Source: Paramyrothecium sp. XJ0827
Lineage: Eukaryota > Ascomycota > Sordariomycetes > Hypocreales > Stachybotryaceae
Direction: 5' to 3'
Assembly: GCA_020881915.1 (NCBI GenBank)
Contig: JAJFPB010000003.1
Location: 2,356,001 to 2,420,000 of the forward strand
DNA: 64,000 nucleotides
Positions 36,885-47,384 of the stretch are shown here, piece by piece (the stretch's first letter is position 1; every line of letters starts with the position of its first letter). The position numbers and the translations under genes were made by a program. The notes beneath the pieces were generated by a model. That model saw only the letters and a list, made by a program, of their open reading frames with translations. It ran no database searches and had not been told where the DNA came from.

Positions 36885-39800
36885 GAAAAGAAATGTTTAG
36901 ATTATCTTTCTTTTTCTTGTATTTTCCTAATTTGTCGTTGTTCCCTTCTCTGTGTTGATTGAGAGAGGCCGGAAGTACTTAGGGCCTCACAACCAACACA
37001 GCACGAGCATTATTACCGCTCCCCCTTGTTAGTAGATGAATCTTGCTGCACACTGCCAGATGTTGTCCCTCCACAGCTGGTCAGATTACCAGGCACCATG
37101 GAAATGGCTAGAGTACGGATAGCAGGGAGGACCTTGTCACTAGCTGCGTTTGCGGCACCCTTCACGCTGCAGTCTAACCGCCCCCGAAGCTCAACGCTAC
37201 GTGCTAGCTAAATTTGATATTCAGAGCATCATGTTCGTGATAAGCTGGGCCAAATCGGCGGAGGCGCCACCATCAGGGGAGTCATAGGCCAACATTTACT
37301 GAAACTGTGCTGTGGACGTTTTCCAAACCAACGGACCGGCGTTGGTGTGGGAGCCGTCTTCCCATGGCAATGGCCAAGACGCAAGGGGCGTCCAACCTCT
37401 TACTCGGGAGGAGCGCAGCTTATTCCCGGGTCAACATGGCCAATGTCCTGGTGTGCAACATCATCCAGCACCTGGGGTCTCGCACTCAATCCACGCAAAC
37501 TGTAAATTACACGTGGTTGAGTGGGCAGTGGGGTGGGTTATGATGGCCCCGTTGTGCCGGCCATCCATCCTGGGGTGTAATCCATATTCCTCACGCAGGT
37601 CTGCCACTGCTTGTCTGGCGTAAGCAGGGCAGGAGAAATTTCAATCTGTTGTCTCTATAGTCACTCGCATGCTGATTCTTTTACCCCTCAGGTGCACTGT
37701 CACAGCGGTTGGCATCTACTTGGAGACACGCAAAGACACCGGTTTTTCTCTAGACAGGTAACAGTTGAAGCAGAACCATGAGCCATGGTTCAAGGTTTTA
37801 ATTGTCCCACCAGCAAATCCCTACGAGCAGGGCATGCACAGGTTCCAGACAATCGGAAGGCAAAGTCCGAACAGGCGGTGCGCCCTTGTGCAGTGCATGC
37901 TCCTCTTGCCCAGTTGTGGGTGGTTGTGGGAGTGGTGCGCCCAGCCAGGGCAGTCCCTGCTCGTACTACATTTGATATGCAAGGAGACGAGAATGAAAGG
38001 ATCTTAATTATCAAGTACTAAGCGGCCCTCCACCATCCCAATTCCTGAGGGTGTCTTGAGGCAAAATGGTGGGCCCCTTTAGATCCCAGCGCTTCGAGAC
38101 GAACTCCTCAACAGAAATGAGGGGAGGGGGGATTCCACAATGCCAATGGCTCGACGGGGCCGACCCAGCGGCCACCATCTCACGCAGCCAAGGCTAGCTG
38201 CGCAAATGGCTAACAATGCGAGGAGAGTGATTCACATTTCGTGGTGCTGGGCTCCAGAGCTAGGGGATGGCGAGGCACTCGGAGGCACTCTGCAGCAAGG
38301 AATGCTGTGTCAAGGAGCTTGTCTAGGAAGAAATTACTCCAGGGAACAAGTGAACTTGCATTCTGATTATTGCCCAAGTCTGACTGTACTCCTGGTCCCG
38401 GAAGAAGGTTGTGAGGCGATCACGTGATGCACTGGCCTTCCTTTATCGTCGCTACGGTGTTCTGACTTGGCTCGAGTTACGAGTGAGCAAACAGACGCCG
38501 CCTGCCTTGCATCTTATCCAAAAAGTCTCGAGTGTGACAAATCAACTTGGGAAAACCTCGAGAGGATGTCACCGCTCATCGGACATGGTCGCGTAAGACT
38601 ACGTTCCCATGACACCCCCCTTTGACATCCAAGCTTCGGGATCCATCCAATCAACTACGTCTGTCGCATTTCAGCGTCAACGCCAGATGCATCCGCAAGC
38701 GGGCTTGTCAGCAACAGCGTGGACCACGACGCTCCATGGAAGAGGGAGGAGGAAGGGAGAAAAAAGAACGGCACTAATTCTATGACAAGCGGTGGTGGTG
38801 AGCACTGACGCGACGCCGTCGCAAGCCCCTTGATTGACTCACCCCAGACATCATGGCTCCGCCAAATCCCGCGCGTCCGTCTTCGATCACGTGAACATGG
38901 GCTCATGCGGCCGCTGCGTCAGCTCTGGGGAAAGCTGCAGGCCTCCCGCAACCTTTCCAACTTGGGCGTCTTACCAAGAGCTAACGCCTGAAGGCTGACA
39001 TAGCCCTGGACGAGCCCGTGTCATGAGGGACGGGCAGGGAGAGCGCCGGCGGAGGAGCTAGCGACGAACCGTCACTAGTGACCTTGGGCAGAATGCAAAT
39101 CGCCGAGTCCGAACTGCAGGTATCCTAGACCTGCTGCACGGCCATGCGCACCGCCGGCGCTCCATTACCACACCACCGGAGATCGCCACCGCTGCCCTCT
39201 CCGTGGAAAGGGGAAGACAAGAAACGCGCCGGGATGGCAGAGGCGTCCGGGCTAGTGTCAGGATCAGGAAGAGACGAGCATGGGGCTGCCACGTCGCAAT
39301 TTCACGGCGCGGCGCGGTTGGGTCTGTCGCTCCATCCCGGAGCTGCATGTCATCCGCTGCACCAAATCCTTGGATTACCCACCTAACTGCAGTAGCAGGT
39401 GACATACCGCCACAGTGTGAACACCGAATCCTGCCCACCCCACCCTTCTCCCTTCCCTGGGCTGCTGGGGGGGCTCTAGAACAGGGCTCGGCCCGGAAGC
39501 GAGGGCGGCCCAATCTTGTTCAGGGGGGGCCTGGCATTCCATTGAATGAGCGCTACTTTCTGCTGACGAGCAAACCACATCTCCCACCCTCATTTCAAGG
39601 CGTCCATCAGAGCCCACCTGGACAGCGACGGGTGGGGTGTGCAATTGGAACGGGTAGACTTACTCCGGTTGCCCAAATTTGCGGCGACCAACGTGCAGAT
39701 GCAAAGCGAAGTTCTCCAGCAGCAGAGGAGGGGAATGTGCAGCAGACCGTAACTTCGTGTAGGGTGGTGACGCCACCAGAATCATGTCTGTACTATGGTA

Positions 39801-41350
39801 CCACAAACCAGCCAGCAGCGAGGACAAGGATTAAGGTACGGCTGACGGGTCCCTGATGCAGCTTCTTCTCCCAAGCGCCCTAGCCGATGTACAAATACTG
39901 CAATCTGTAAAGCACGGTCATCCAACGAGTGAGCCGCCTGCTGCTCTGGGGTAAGGCGACCATTTACGGGTTCGCTTGTCAGGACCGTCGGGCAGTTGCT
40001 GCCCTCTCACTCTTGTGAGATAGCATCGCTTCCCAGGACCTCCAGTTGAGCCCACAAAACGAATCTATGCATCTCCGCACTAATCTCCAAGATCGGTCCC
40101 GCCTGTTGGCCAGCTTGGGGGATGAGCCCAGTGGACATCATTCCCAGTCCGCACTGGCGGCAGTCCCGGCTTCTCATTCATTTTGAGGCGGAGGGTGAGG
40201 AAGGCCAGGGAACCCCACGAGAAATATTGACTACCCCGACCCTGAGATGTCGCAGCAGGAACGGGGTGCATAGAGGCCTGGCTCCATATCGACGGGCGGG
40301 CGGGCGCCAATCTAGCGGTGAATGTGCACATCGGCTTTGTAGGACGAGGCTGTGGTTTCTGCAGCCGAATTCGTTCGAATGCCGAAGTTGCAGACACTGT
40401 CACCGGTCATACCCACTTCTCTAACGCTTTAACCCTGGACCTTGGACGATCGATTCTGCACTCGATGGGGGTCGACCCCTGGCTTTCTTTTCGTCCCGGG
40501 TGCACACTGCCACCAAGCCTGCATCGATAACTGGGTTACTGATAGTGTGTGCTCCTGCATATTGTGCGCGTCTTCTTGGTCGTTTCCACAACTTGCCCAA
40601 CGAAACAATAGCAAACAGGATCAAGCGGCACTCAGCCTCGCCAAATCTTCGAGCGACAAGAGCCCTCCCTTCGGGTTGCTCGGCCACACGCAGGATGTAA
40701 GTCGCGGATGATGGGGCAGAGGGCGAGGTGCATGAGTTCTCCAGTCAACGAGTGCTAGTGGCCTATCAACGACCGCAATGCCATCCTCAGTGTCTGCTCG
40801 TTTACCCTCACGATGTATTCGCCCGAATGGGCACAGAAAAGCAAAGTGCAATGCAAGAGGAGGACAGCGCATGAATGGGTTGTATAGTCTTGTAAGTGCG
40901 TTAGATACGCGATACGCCGAACTCGCTGGCTACCAGGTCGGGCAACACCAGCCGCGAGCCTAATTGTATGCCCTTGACATGCGGACACACGAGTGGTGTT
41001 TCGACGTCTGCATCTTGCCGTATGTGAAGTTGTGTTCCGGGCGCAGATGGTCGGCTTAACGCATATGCCTTGCGCAACTCATGCTGCAAGATATGAATTA
41101 AGCGCTGAGGAAGGCTACAGAGTTATGAGGTCATTTTGCTGTCTAGGCATTTCGGGCGAAGTCCCCGAGAAGTCTCCGCGGACAGTTCTATAAAAAAGGT
41201 TCGGCAGACTGGTGAAGGCAAAATTCATGGCAATTCCTTCGCAAAATAATCAAAATTCCAAGCAACGCGCAATTCATTGCAAAACTATTCACGATCAGCA
41301 CAGACAAGAATTATTCAGCCTTTTCAAAACAATTGTGCGGAACCGTCAAG

Positions 41351-42546
41351 ATGACCGACACAACTGCCATCAACCAGGCCTACTTCAAGTAAGTCTATTA
41401 AAGTTTCCGGAGCACAACACCTCGCAGCACAAACCCTGCACCCGTCACCCGCCCCCAATTCGCCCTCTGTCCTATCGATGCATCGGCCCGATGGCCAGCC
41501 ATTGGCCGTGTAGCCGTCTTGCGTTGCATTGCTTAAGGGGGGGTTCAACGACCCGTGCATGAGCCCAACTCGGCGCCTGGCGTGGTCTTCTTTTTGAGTC
41601 TGCCATGCATCGCTGATCCCTGAGCTGACGCGACGCCCTGCAGCAAGGTTGCGGCGGAATATGATGAAAAGTACGGCGACGTCGTCAAGCCCGTGGAGGA
41701 CAAACTGAGATCCTCTGGGGAGTTCCTCGGCCTCCCGGAAGGGGGCCGCTTCCTCGACTACGCCTGCGGAACTGGGCTCCTGTCTAGGGTGAGATCCCGG
41801 AGCATGGTTGGGCAGACATGCAAGAGTGCTGAATGTGACAACCGCTAGGTATTCGGGCCTCGAATGAGCCAATGCGTTGGGCTCGATGTCTCGGAGAACA
41901 TGGTTGGAGCTTACAACGCCAGGGCCAGGACTGAGGTGAGCACAAAAGATCACGCCCGAACCCTTGCTAGTGCCGTGTTGCTTGACTTGAAAAAAAGGCC
42001 GTTTCGTCCACAACATGGGCGTCAACACAGCATCGGGAACTCGCTTCATGGATGTTTTTGACTGACCCGGCATTCGAACAGGGTTATGCGCCCGAGGCTC
42101 GGACCGCGTACCTGGGCAACCTCATCGACCCAGCCGACCCGGCGCCGACAGCCTTGGCAGGCCCGGAGTTCTCCGACTTCGACGCAGTCGGCATAAGCAC
42201 GGCCCTCCACCACCTCGACGACTGCGACCTGGCCGCGCAGCGGCTCGTGGAGCGCCTGCGTCCCGGCGGCGTCCTGGTCGTCGTGGACTTTATGGCGCAC
42301 GCGCACCACCACCCAGGCCACCACGGTCACGGCCACGGCCACGGTCAACATGACAGCGACGACTTGGCGAGCCACGGGGTCAAGCACGCGGGGTTCACGG
42401 AGGATAGCATCCGGGCCATCTTCGAGAAGGCCGGGGCGGGCACGGACTTTCGATTCAAGAAGATGGACAAGGAGCTGGTTTTCCACGGGAACGATGGCGT
42501 AGAGCGGAGGAGAACGGTCTTCTTCGCGAGGGGGACAAAGGCTTGA
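41351..42546 (+). CDS. SAM-dependent class I methyltransferase with His-rich loop
   Basis: Four exons (41351-41388, 41644-41788, 41849-41935, 42082-42546) give 244 residues. The fold is a class I Rossmann methyltransferase: motif I LDYACGTG at about residues 50-57, an acidic GLDVSENM strand that would bind the ribose of S-adenosylmethionine, SDFDAVGIS with LHHLDD (motif IV/V region), and LRPGGVLVVVDF. Directly after this strand, residues about 163-180 hold ten His within twenty residues (AHAHHHPGHHGHGHG-type), likely a surface loop able to bind metal. Substrate unknown; related fungal proteins are annotated only as methyltransferases similar to UbiE/type 11. The first intron (255 bases) follows just 12 codons. 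Cytosolic by lack of targeting signals. It is convergent with SHB17, about 170 bases apart. Confidence 0.88.
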
Positions 42547-42718
42547 GCCGGAAAGGAGCCCATCTGTGTTGGCTGTACTAGGTATTCTATCTAAATTTAT
42601 CTGATCACCCGAGTGGTAATCTTCCATGTATGCGCGACTTGGCTTCCCAGGAAGTGAGAATCTACAAAAGCGGCAAGATCATGGGCTCGTCCCATCATAG
42701 CCACTCCGTCGCCCTCCC

Positions 42719-44955
42719 TTACGGCTGCATCCCCTTTTCCGCAATATCGACAGCGAAGGCACCGCCCAGTAGGATGGCGGGCTCGTCGATACTGTGGTGC
42801 TCGTAACTGTCGGGGGCTTACCGTCAGTGGCAGGCCCTACACCTCAACCAAAACGTCGGGACACTCTGCAAGGATGGGGGCCAACGGGTTGCAAGGATAG
42901 CAAGGATAGCAAGGGGCGGTTGCAAGCATTGGGGGGAGACGGAGAAGGGGGCCGAAAGGAAGGGAAAGCAATCTCACCTCAGTGTGCCCACGCCGCCAGC
43001 CTCGAGCAGGAAGGCAGGGCCGTCCTGGAGCGTCTTGCCGGCCCAGCGCATCGCGAAGGCGCGCAGGATGTGGCCGTGGGCGACGATGAGGATGTCGCCG
43101 TTGGCCGTGTCCTTGTCCTTGGGCTTGCCGATGACGGGGCGGTGGTACTTTTCGCGAATGTCTGCGATCAAGCGATCGAGTCTCTCGGTGACATCCTGGG
43201 GGCTCCTGTCAGATGAAAAAGGGAAGCGGCCCGTTGAAGGGGGCCGCCCCGGAACACGTCAGCCTCCGGACAGGCGCCTGGTCTGGCGATTTTCTCGCAA
43301 AATAGGAAACTTGGAGCGAGATATGGACAGGACAGGACAGGACAGGGCAGGACAAGACAGAAGGGAACTCACCACCCCAGTCTTCCGAATCCTTACATCG
43401 GAGGGAACAGGATGGTGGAGGGGGCGTGCGGGCGCCGTGCAGGGCTTGCGCATGTCTGTTGGCTCTGGGAGTTCTCTCTGTCTGCGTTTCGGATTGTGCA
43501 ACGAAAATAAAGAAAACTTACTCTCCGCCGGGGCAACCATCCTTCCAGATGTCCCAGGTGCCTTCCAAGCCTTGCTCGGCGCGCATCTTGCGGATGTCCG
43601 GGCTGGTGATGCCCTCGTACTCGCCGTAATCCCATTCGCGGATGTCCTGGGTGACCTCGACCCTGGCGCCGCACTCGAGCCCGGAGCAGGCTTGCTCGCC
43701 GTGCGGCTGCCAGGGGAGCTTCTCGGTGACACCCAGGTTGAGCAGCTCGAAGGTGCGCTGGGCGCGTTTGCGGGGGGAGATGTAGCTGGTTGGGCGAGAC
43801 GGAGCGCGTGTTAGCCATTCATCCATCCATTCGAGGATGCATCCATCCTGTCATCCCTCCACCCGTGCTGTCTGGCCTGGCCTTGCAGACAGGCAGGTGG
43901 TTCTCCTGTTCTCTGCCCTCTCCATTCCTGGCGCGGGCGTTCCCGATGCCGCCGCCTGCATGAACACGAGCTTTAGCCAATGACGCCGGAGGGCCACCGA
44001 GCCGAGGCCAGACCTCTCCCAAGGTCAGACCATATCAGACCACATGGCAAAGACTGGCTGCTTGAGCAACGAATTGCGACTGCTCATACCCCCCCCATCT
44101 TGTTGGCACTGGGGGAACCCCCCTCCCCCTCCCCTTTTGCGCCCCAAATGGCGGACACGAGTAATCTCGACATGCAGTCTGCCCGCGCTGCATCTTTTGG
44201 TGGGAACTGCATGGGAGAAATGACAAGGCGCCAATTTCAGCCAACGGAAATGCCAGAAGGCCAGCTCCGGCAGTCCGCAACAAGCGCCAGCCTGAAAGGG
44301 AGCCCTGCAGCCGCGCAGGGAATCCTTCAGGGCTGCTGCCAAGACGGGATCCGCGGGGAGGGGGTGACGGCTGATTCGAGAGCGGGAGAACCCAGCAGGC
44401 TGGGAAGGGAGGGTTGAGGGAAATTCGGTCACGCGGAAATGCGCGTGAGTTACGTATAAGGTAACGTTGGGTAGGCAGGTCGGGTTTGTGGTTGGGCCTT
44501 TGGTGGTGGCCCACGAAGATGCGCTCTAGGCCCCGCCTCACAGCGCAGCGTGACCGCAGAGGATCAAGTTGCAGGGCGAGGGGGACGGAAAGGATGAGGG
44601 TGAGGGTGAGGGTGAGGGATTGAGTGAGAAGAGGCCCCGCATCGCAAGCAAGCCTCGTTCGAGACTCCGAGTTGACGAGGGAGGGTGCAGGCGGCGGCGG
44701 AGTGAGACACGAGGAGGAGAGACAACCGCAGGAAACCAGGGACCGCAGAGAAAGGGGAAGGGGAAACTTGACTTACATGTGAGCGAGCTGGCTGGGGACG
44801 ATGAGGCGGTCGTTGCCAACCATGGCCTTGCCGGTCGCGCGGACTCTTTTCTCGCCGTTGGCCGTCAGTGGAATGTCGGTGCTGCCCGTGTGCCTGCCAT
44901 TGAGCGACCACTCCGTCTCCCCGTGACGGATGATGAAGACCCTTGGCGTGGTCAT
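42719..44955 (-). CDS. SHB17: sedoheptulose-1,7-bisphosphatase, histidine phosphatase family
   Basis: Four exons on the minus strand (44955-44777, 43785-43522, 43205-42978, 42806-42719) give 252 residues. The yeast homologue Shb17 hydrolyses sedoheptulose 1,7-bisphosphate to the 7-phosphate, feeding ribose synthesis in the non-oxidative pentose phosphate route. Motifs: RHGETEW (phospho-acceptor His11), YTG-like [29 protein letters not shown] (acid residue), [11 protein letters not shown], and [10 protein letters not shown] with the second catalytic His, ending in YEHHSIDEP. These match Shb17 better than phosphoglycerate mutases. Compared with yeast (271 residues) the protein is slightly shorter, losing part of the loop before the GGVG segment. 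Intron 1 spans 991 bases, intron 2 316 and intron 3 171, all far above the usual size in this window; the protein reads continuously across each. Cytosolic. Confidence 0.88.
44595..44619 (+). repeat. (GAGGGT)n repeat in SHB17 intron 1
   Basis: Four units of GAGGGT-type repeat within the long first intron. It resembles but is not the fungal telomere unit TTAGGG. Confidence 0.75.
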
Positions 44956-45450
44956 GGTTCCAGAGTCTATTGCTGTTAAAAGAGAAAAGGGAGAAGATCA
45001 AAATGGCGAGTTGTGCAGAACAGCTTTCTTTAAACGAGGTCTGTACTGTGCTGTGATTTGGCTTATGCCGACTGGTTGCAGCCCCTCGTTGACCTCCAAT
45101 TGAATTCAAGGCAATGCAGACGGAAGAGGGGGTTTCAGAGATTCTGGGAATGTTCGGCGAGATGCGTGCGATGGAGGGGGAACTTCGGACGGGATCCGGT
45201 CTACGTTTGTTTATGGAGGGGAAACGGGCGATGCATGCTCTCTGCAATGGTGTGGAGATGGGCGGGTGGGAAGCTGGAGGGGCCGATGACGATTGTATGT
45301 ATTGCGTTGCATCTCGGACGTCGCGGGTGCCGGCTCTACCCTGTGGTTGCAGTGCTGTGCTGCCCCCGAAACTGCATGAATGAGAATGAACGGGTCCAGA
45401 AAAGAAAGAAAAAAAAGGAGAAAAGAGTTCTGTGAAGAACAATCGTTCAG

Positions 45451-45481
<31 letters not shown>

Positions 45482-46017
45482 AACAACAATAACAACAATA
45501 ACAACAGCGTTGGAAATAGACTGAGAGCAAGGAACAAGGTAAGGCACTTAGTGATCTCGGTAGGTCTTGTGCTATTCATAGAGTTCCGAGATGATTCGCT
45601 GTGTAAGGCACGAGATGGAACGTGAAACGCGTTTCAAGGGCTGGGCGTTTCCCAGCAGTTCGCGCAAGTCCGCTTCGACCAAACCAAGTCATGGGACGAA
45701 CGCTCTTTTCTTTCAAACAAAAACAACTTCAGATCAATTCCGTTTCTCTCCTTCCTCAAAAAGCACCTTTTGACAAAAATTCGACATTTGGTGCTCCAGC
45801 GACGGACAACTACAGCGCGGACGTAGCAAGTTACTGAGCCATTCCACAGCCCAGACCCCGACACTCCCAAGCCACGACGATACCTCCGCCTCGCTGATTC
45901 CAAGCCGGAAACTCTACTCGGAAGCAGCGGGCAGTGGCGGTGGAATTCCTGCCAGTGGCATTGCCTTTTTCCTTCGAATTCTATCCCCCTCCTTGTTGCT
46001 CCTCCTCAACTGCCGCC
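44956..46017. other. divergent intergenic region
   Basis: About 1.06 kb between SHB17 (minus) and the Pro/Ser-rich gene (plus), probably carrying both promoters. Contains the CAA microsatellite. Confidence 0.45.
45451..45507 (+). repeat. (CAA)n microsatellite
   Basis: About nineteen CAA/TAA-type triplets, with periodic CAATAA variants in the second half. Open reading through it would give poly-Asn or poly-Gln, but no gene context supports translation. Confidence 0.9.
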
Positions 46018-46560
46018 ATGTCCCCAACCTTTGTGACATTCATATCGTCGTCACCCGCGCAATTCATCAGCATCAGCACCAGGTCCCTGTCCCAGGCCCA
46101 CGCCGAGCCCCCATTGCAATTGCACCCAGACATGCCCATTCTCCCGCTAGCGAGCCGCTTACTAATAAGCGCCCTGTACCACCGCTGTCCCTTGGCCGCG
46201 TCGGCCGCGTGCGCTGCTGGCGCTGGTGCTGGTGCCACCGCCGCCGAGCTCACCGACCGGGCCTGCGCAAATCTCGGCGACGAGCTCTCCAGCGACGTCG
46301 AGCTGACCGTCCTGACCCGCCACGACGACCCTCCGCCGCCAGACGCTGCAGCCTCACCCCCCGGACCGCCTGCTCCTCTGCACCGAGAGCCATTGCCACC
46401 CTCGTCGTCGTTACCGCCGTCACCTGGCCCGCAGCGACGGCACGCACGCGCAGACAGCGTCTCGACCGTGTCCTCGACAGCCTCGTCCGTCCAGGGCATG
46501 ACGCCCGACGACCGCCAGAGGCGCACAGCAGCACAGAAGGTCTGGGCCGAGTACTGGTGA
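46018..46560 (+). CDS. hypothetical Ala/Pro/Ser-rich protein
   Basis: Single-exon frame for 180 residues. I start it at the ATG at 46018 (gccgccATG, strong context) rather than at the open start further upstream at 45934. The first 85 residues contain hydrophobic stretches (FVTFISSS, LLISALYHRC, then an Ala/Gly run); a Pro-rich linker follows; the end is basic and charged, with SVSTVSSTASSVQG and then TPDDRQRRTAAQKVWAEYW, which looks like a conserved tail. No known domain. Codon use is strongly GC-ending, as in the neighbouring housekeeping genes, which supports coding. The next gene on the same strand starts 53 bases after the stop, so both may be read from one transcript or have overlapping transcripts. 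Function unknown. Confidence 0.5.
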   Translation: MSPTFVTFISSSPAQFISISTRSLSQAHAEPPLQLHPDMPILPLASRLLISALYHRCPLAASAACAAGAGAGATAAELTDRACANLGDELSSDVELTVLTRHDDPPPPDAAASPPGPPAPLHREPLPPSSSLPPSPGPQRRHARADSVSTVSSTASSVQGMTPDDRQRRTAAQKVWAEYW

Positions 46561-46613
46561 TTTCGCCGTCCCTTTGCTCCCCCCCCCCAGAAAGACGTTG
46601 CGAAGCCGAAGCC

Positions 46614-46988
46614 ATGGCGCCCACGAAGTGGACCAAGAAGCAAAAGGTGTCGAGCGGCGTCTGGTCCGTCGCCATCGCTGCCGTCGTCATCGTCGGCTCT
46701 CTGACCGGCGCCCAGCTCAAGGCCGACCGGCAAAAGGAAGAGGTGAGCTCCTTCATCCCCCCCTTGCTTCAGATTCGAACTCGCAAAAAAAGGGAGCCAT
46801 GGACTAATGCAACTCTCTTGCAGGCAATTAAACAATTCCGAGGCACGTCAGCCGAGGAGCAAATCGCCGCCCTCGAGGCTCGGAAGAAACATCTTATCCA
46901 GGAGAGGGACGGTCTGCAGAGGAAACTCGACCTGTTCCACGACCGTGTACGGGAAAGGCAGCTGGAACTCGCAAAGAGGGACAAATGA
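46614..46988 (+). CDS. small single-span membrane protein with coiled coil
   Basis: Two exons (46614-46742, 46824-46988) encode 97 residues. A basic start (APTKWTKKQK) is followed by one membrane span (about residues 14-34, SVAIAAVVIVGSLTG) and then a charged helical segment with heptad-like spacing (about residues 45-95: ALEARKKHLIQERDGLQRKL), suggesting a coiled coil. Such architecture fits a small mitochondrial inner-membrane or ER protein; the positively charged N-terminus makes mitochondria plausible. The 81-base intron is a multiple of three without stops, so the unspliced frame is also open; GTGAGC, a TGCAG acceptor and continuity of the helix favour splicing. I do not recognise the family. 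It ends convergent with UBP6, 396 bases away. Confidence 0.7.
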   Translation: MAPTKWTKKQKVSSGVWSVAIAAVVIVGSLTGAQLKADRQKEEVSSFIPPLLQIRTRKKREPWTNATLLQAIKQFRGTSAEEQIAALEARKKHLIQERDGLQRKLDLFHDRVRERQLELAKRDK

Positions 46989-47384
46989 AGGCCTGCCTCA
47001 ACCTGTGTTATCGGCATGTACATAAATATTTGGAGGCACGAGGGCACTGGGGCTGTCAAGACTCATTTGCGATGGAAACCGTCCTTGAGCGGCGCACATC
47101 CACTGCAACGAGTCCTCGATGGCTTGCCAGCCTGTTACCCTGGAGGGGTAGGCTCCGGCGCGAGCTTTGTACAACACTGTTATGCAATCCTACGATACCC
47201 AATAGAAGCTTCAAGCATACTTGAAACACCATCGTGGCTAACTAAGATCACTTTTTTATTCGTGCAGGCTTGGTTGGAAACAGTCTCGCCGCCCCTAGCA
47301 TGCTAATCTATGCTTATACCGTACTCCTATCTCAACTTGCTCAAGTCCAAACGCGGCAATTCACAAACTTTTCAGAGCGTACCC
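46989..47384. other. convergent intergenic region
   Basis: About 400 bases between the 3' ends of the small membrane protein and UBP6 genes. Nothing else seen. Confidence 0.5.

Larger units (their letters stand above)
28601..41350. other. 12.7 kb gene desert
   Basis: No exon series with a protein-family motif could be found on either strand over 12.7 kb, although many frames of 60-150 codons are open, mostly because of low-complexity repeats. Short tandem repeats are frequent. Open frames with unusual length, such as 34311-34763 (minus), show no conserved motif. Together with the regulator's 5' flank this makes about 14.8 kb between two genes, in contrast with about 0.05-1 kb spacers further right. 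Confidence 0.45.

Noticed and set aside
44595..44619. GAGGGT repeat considered as an interstitial telomere sequence
   Set aside because: The unit is not TTAGGG; it is a simple repeat inside an intron.
46557..46590. Possible 34-base intron joining the Ala/Pro/Ser-rich frame to the next gene
   Set aside because: Too short for a fungal intron, and the join creates a stop codon at once.
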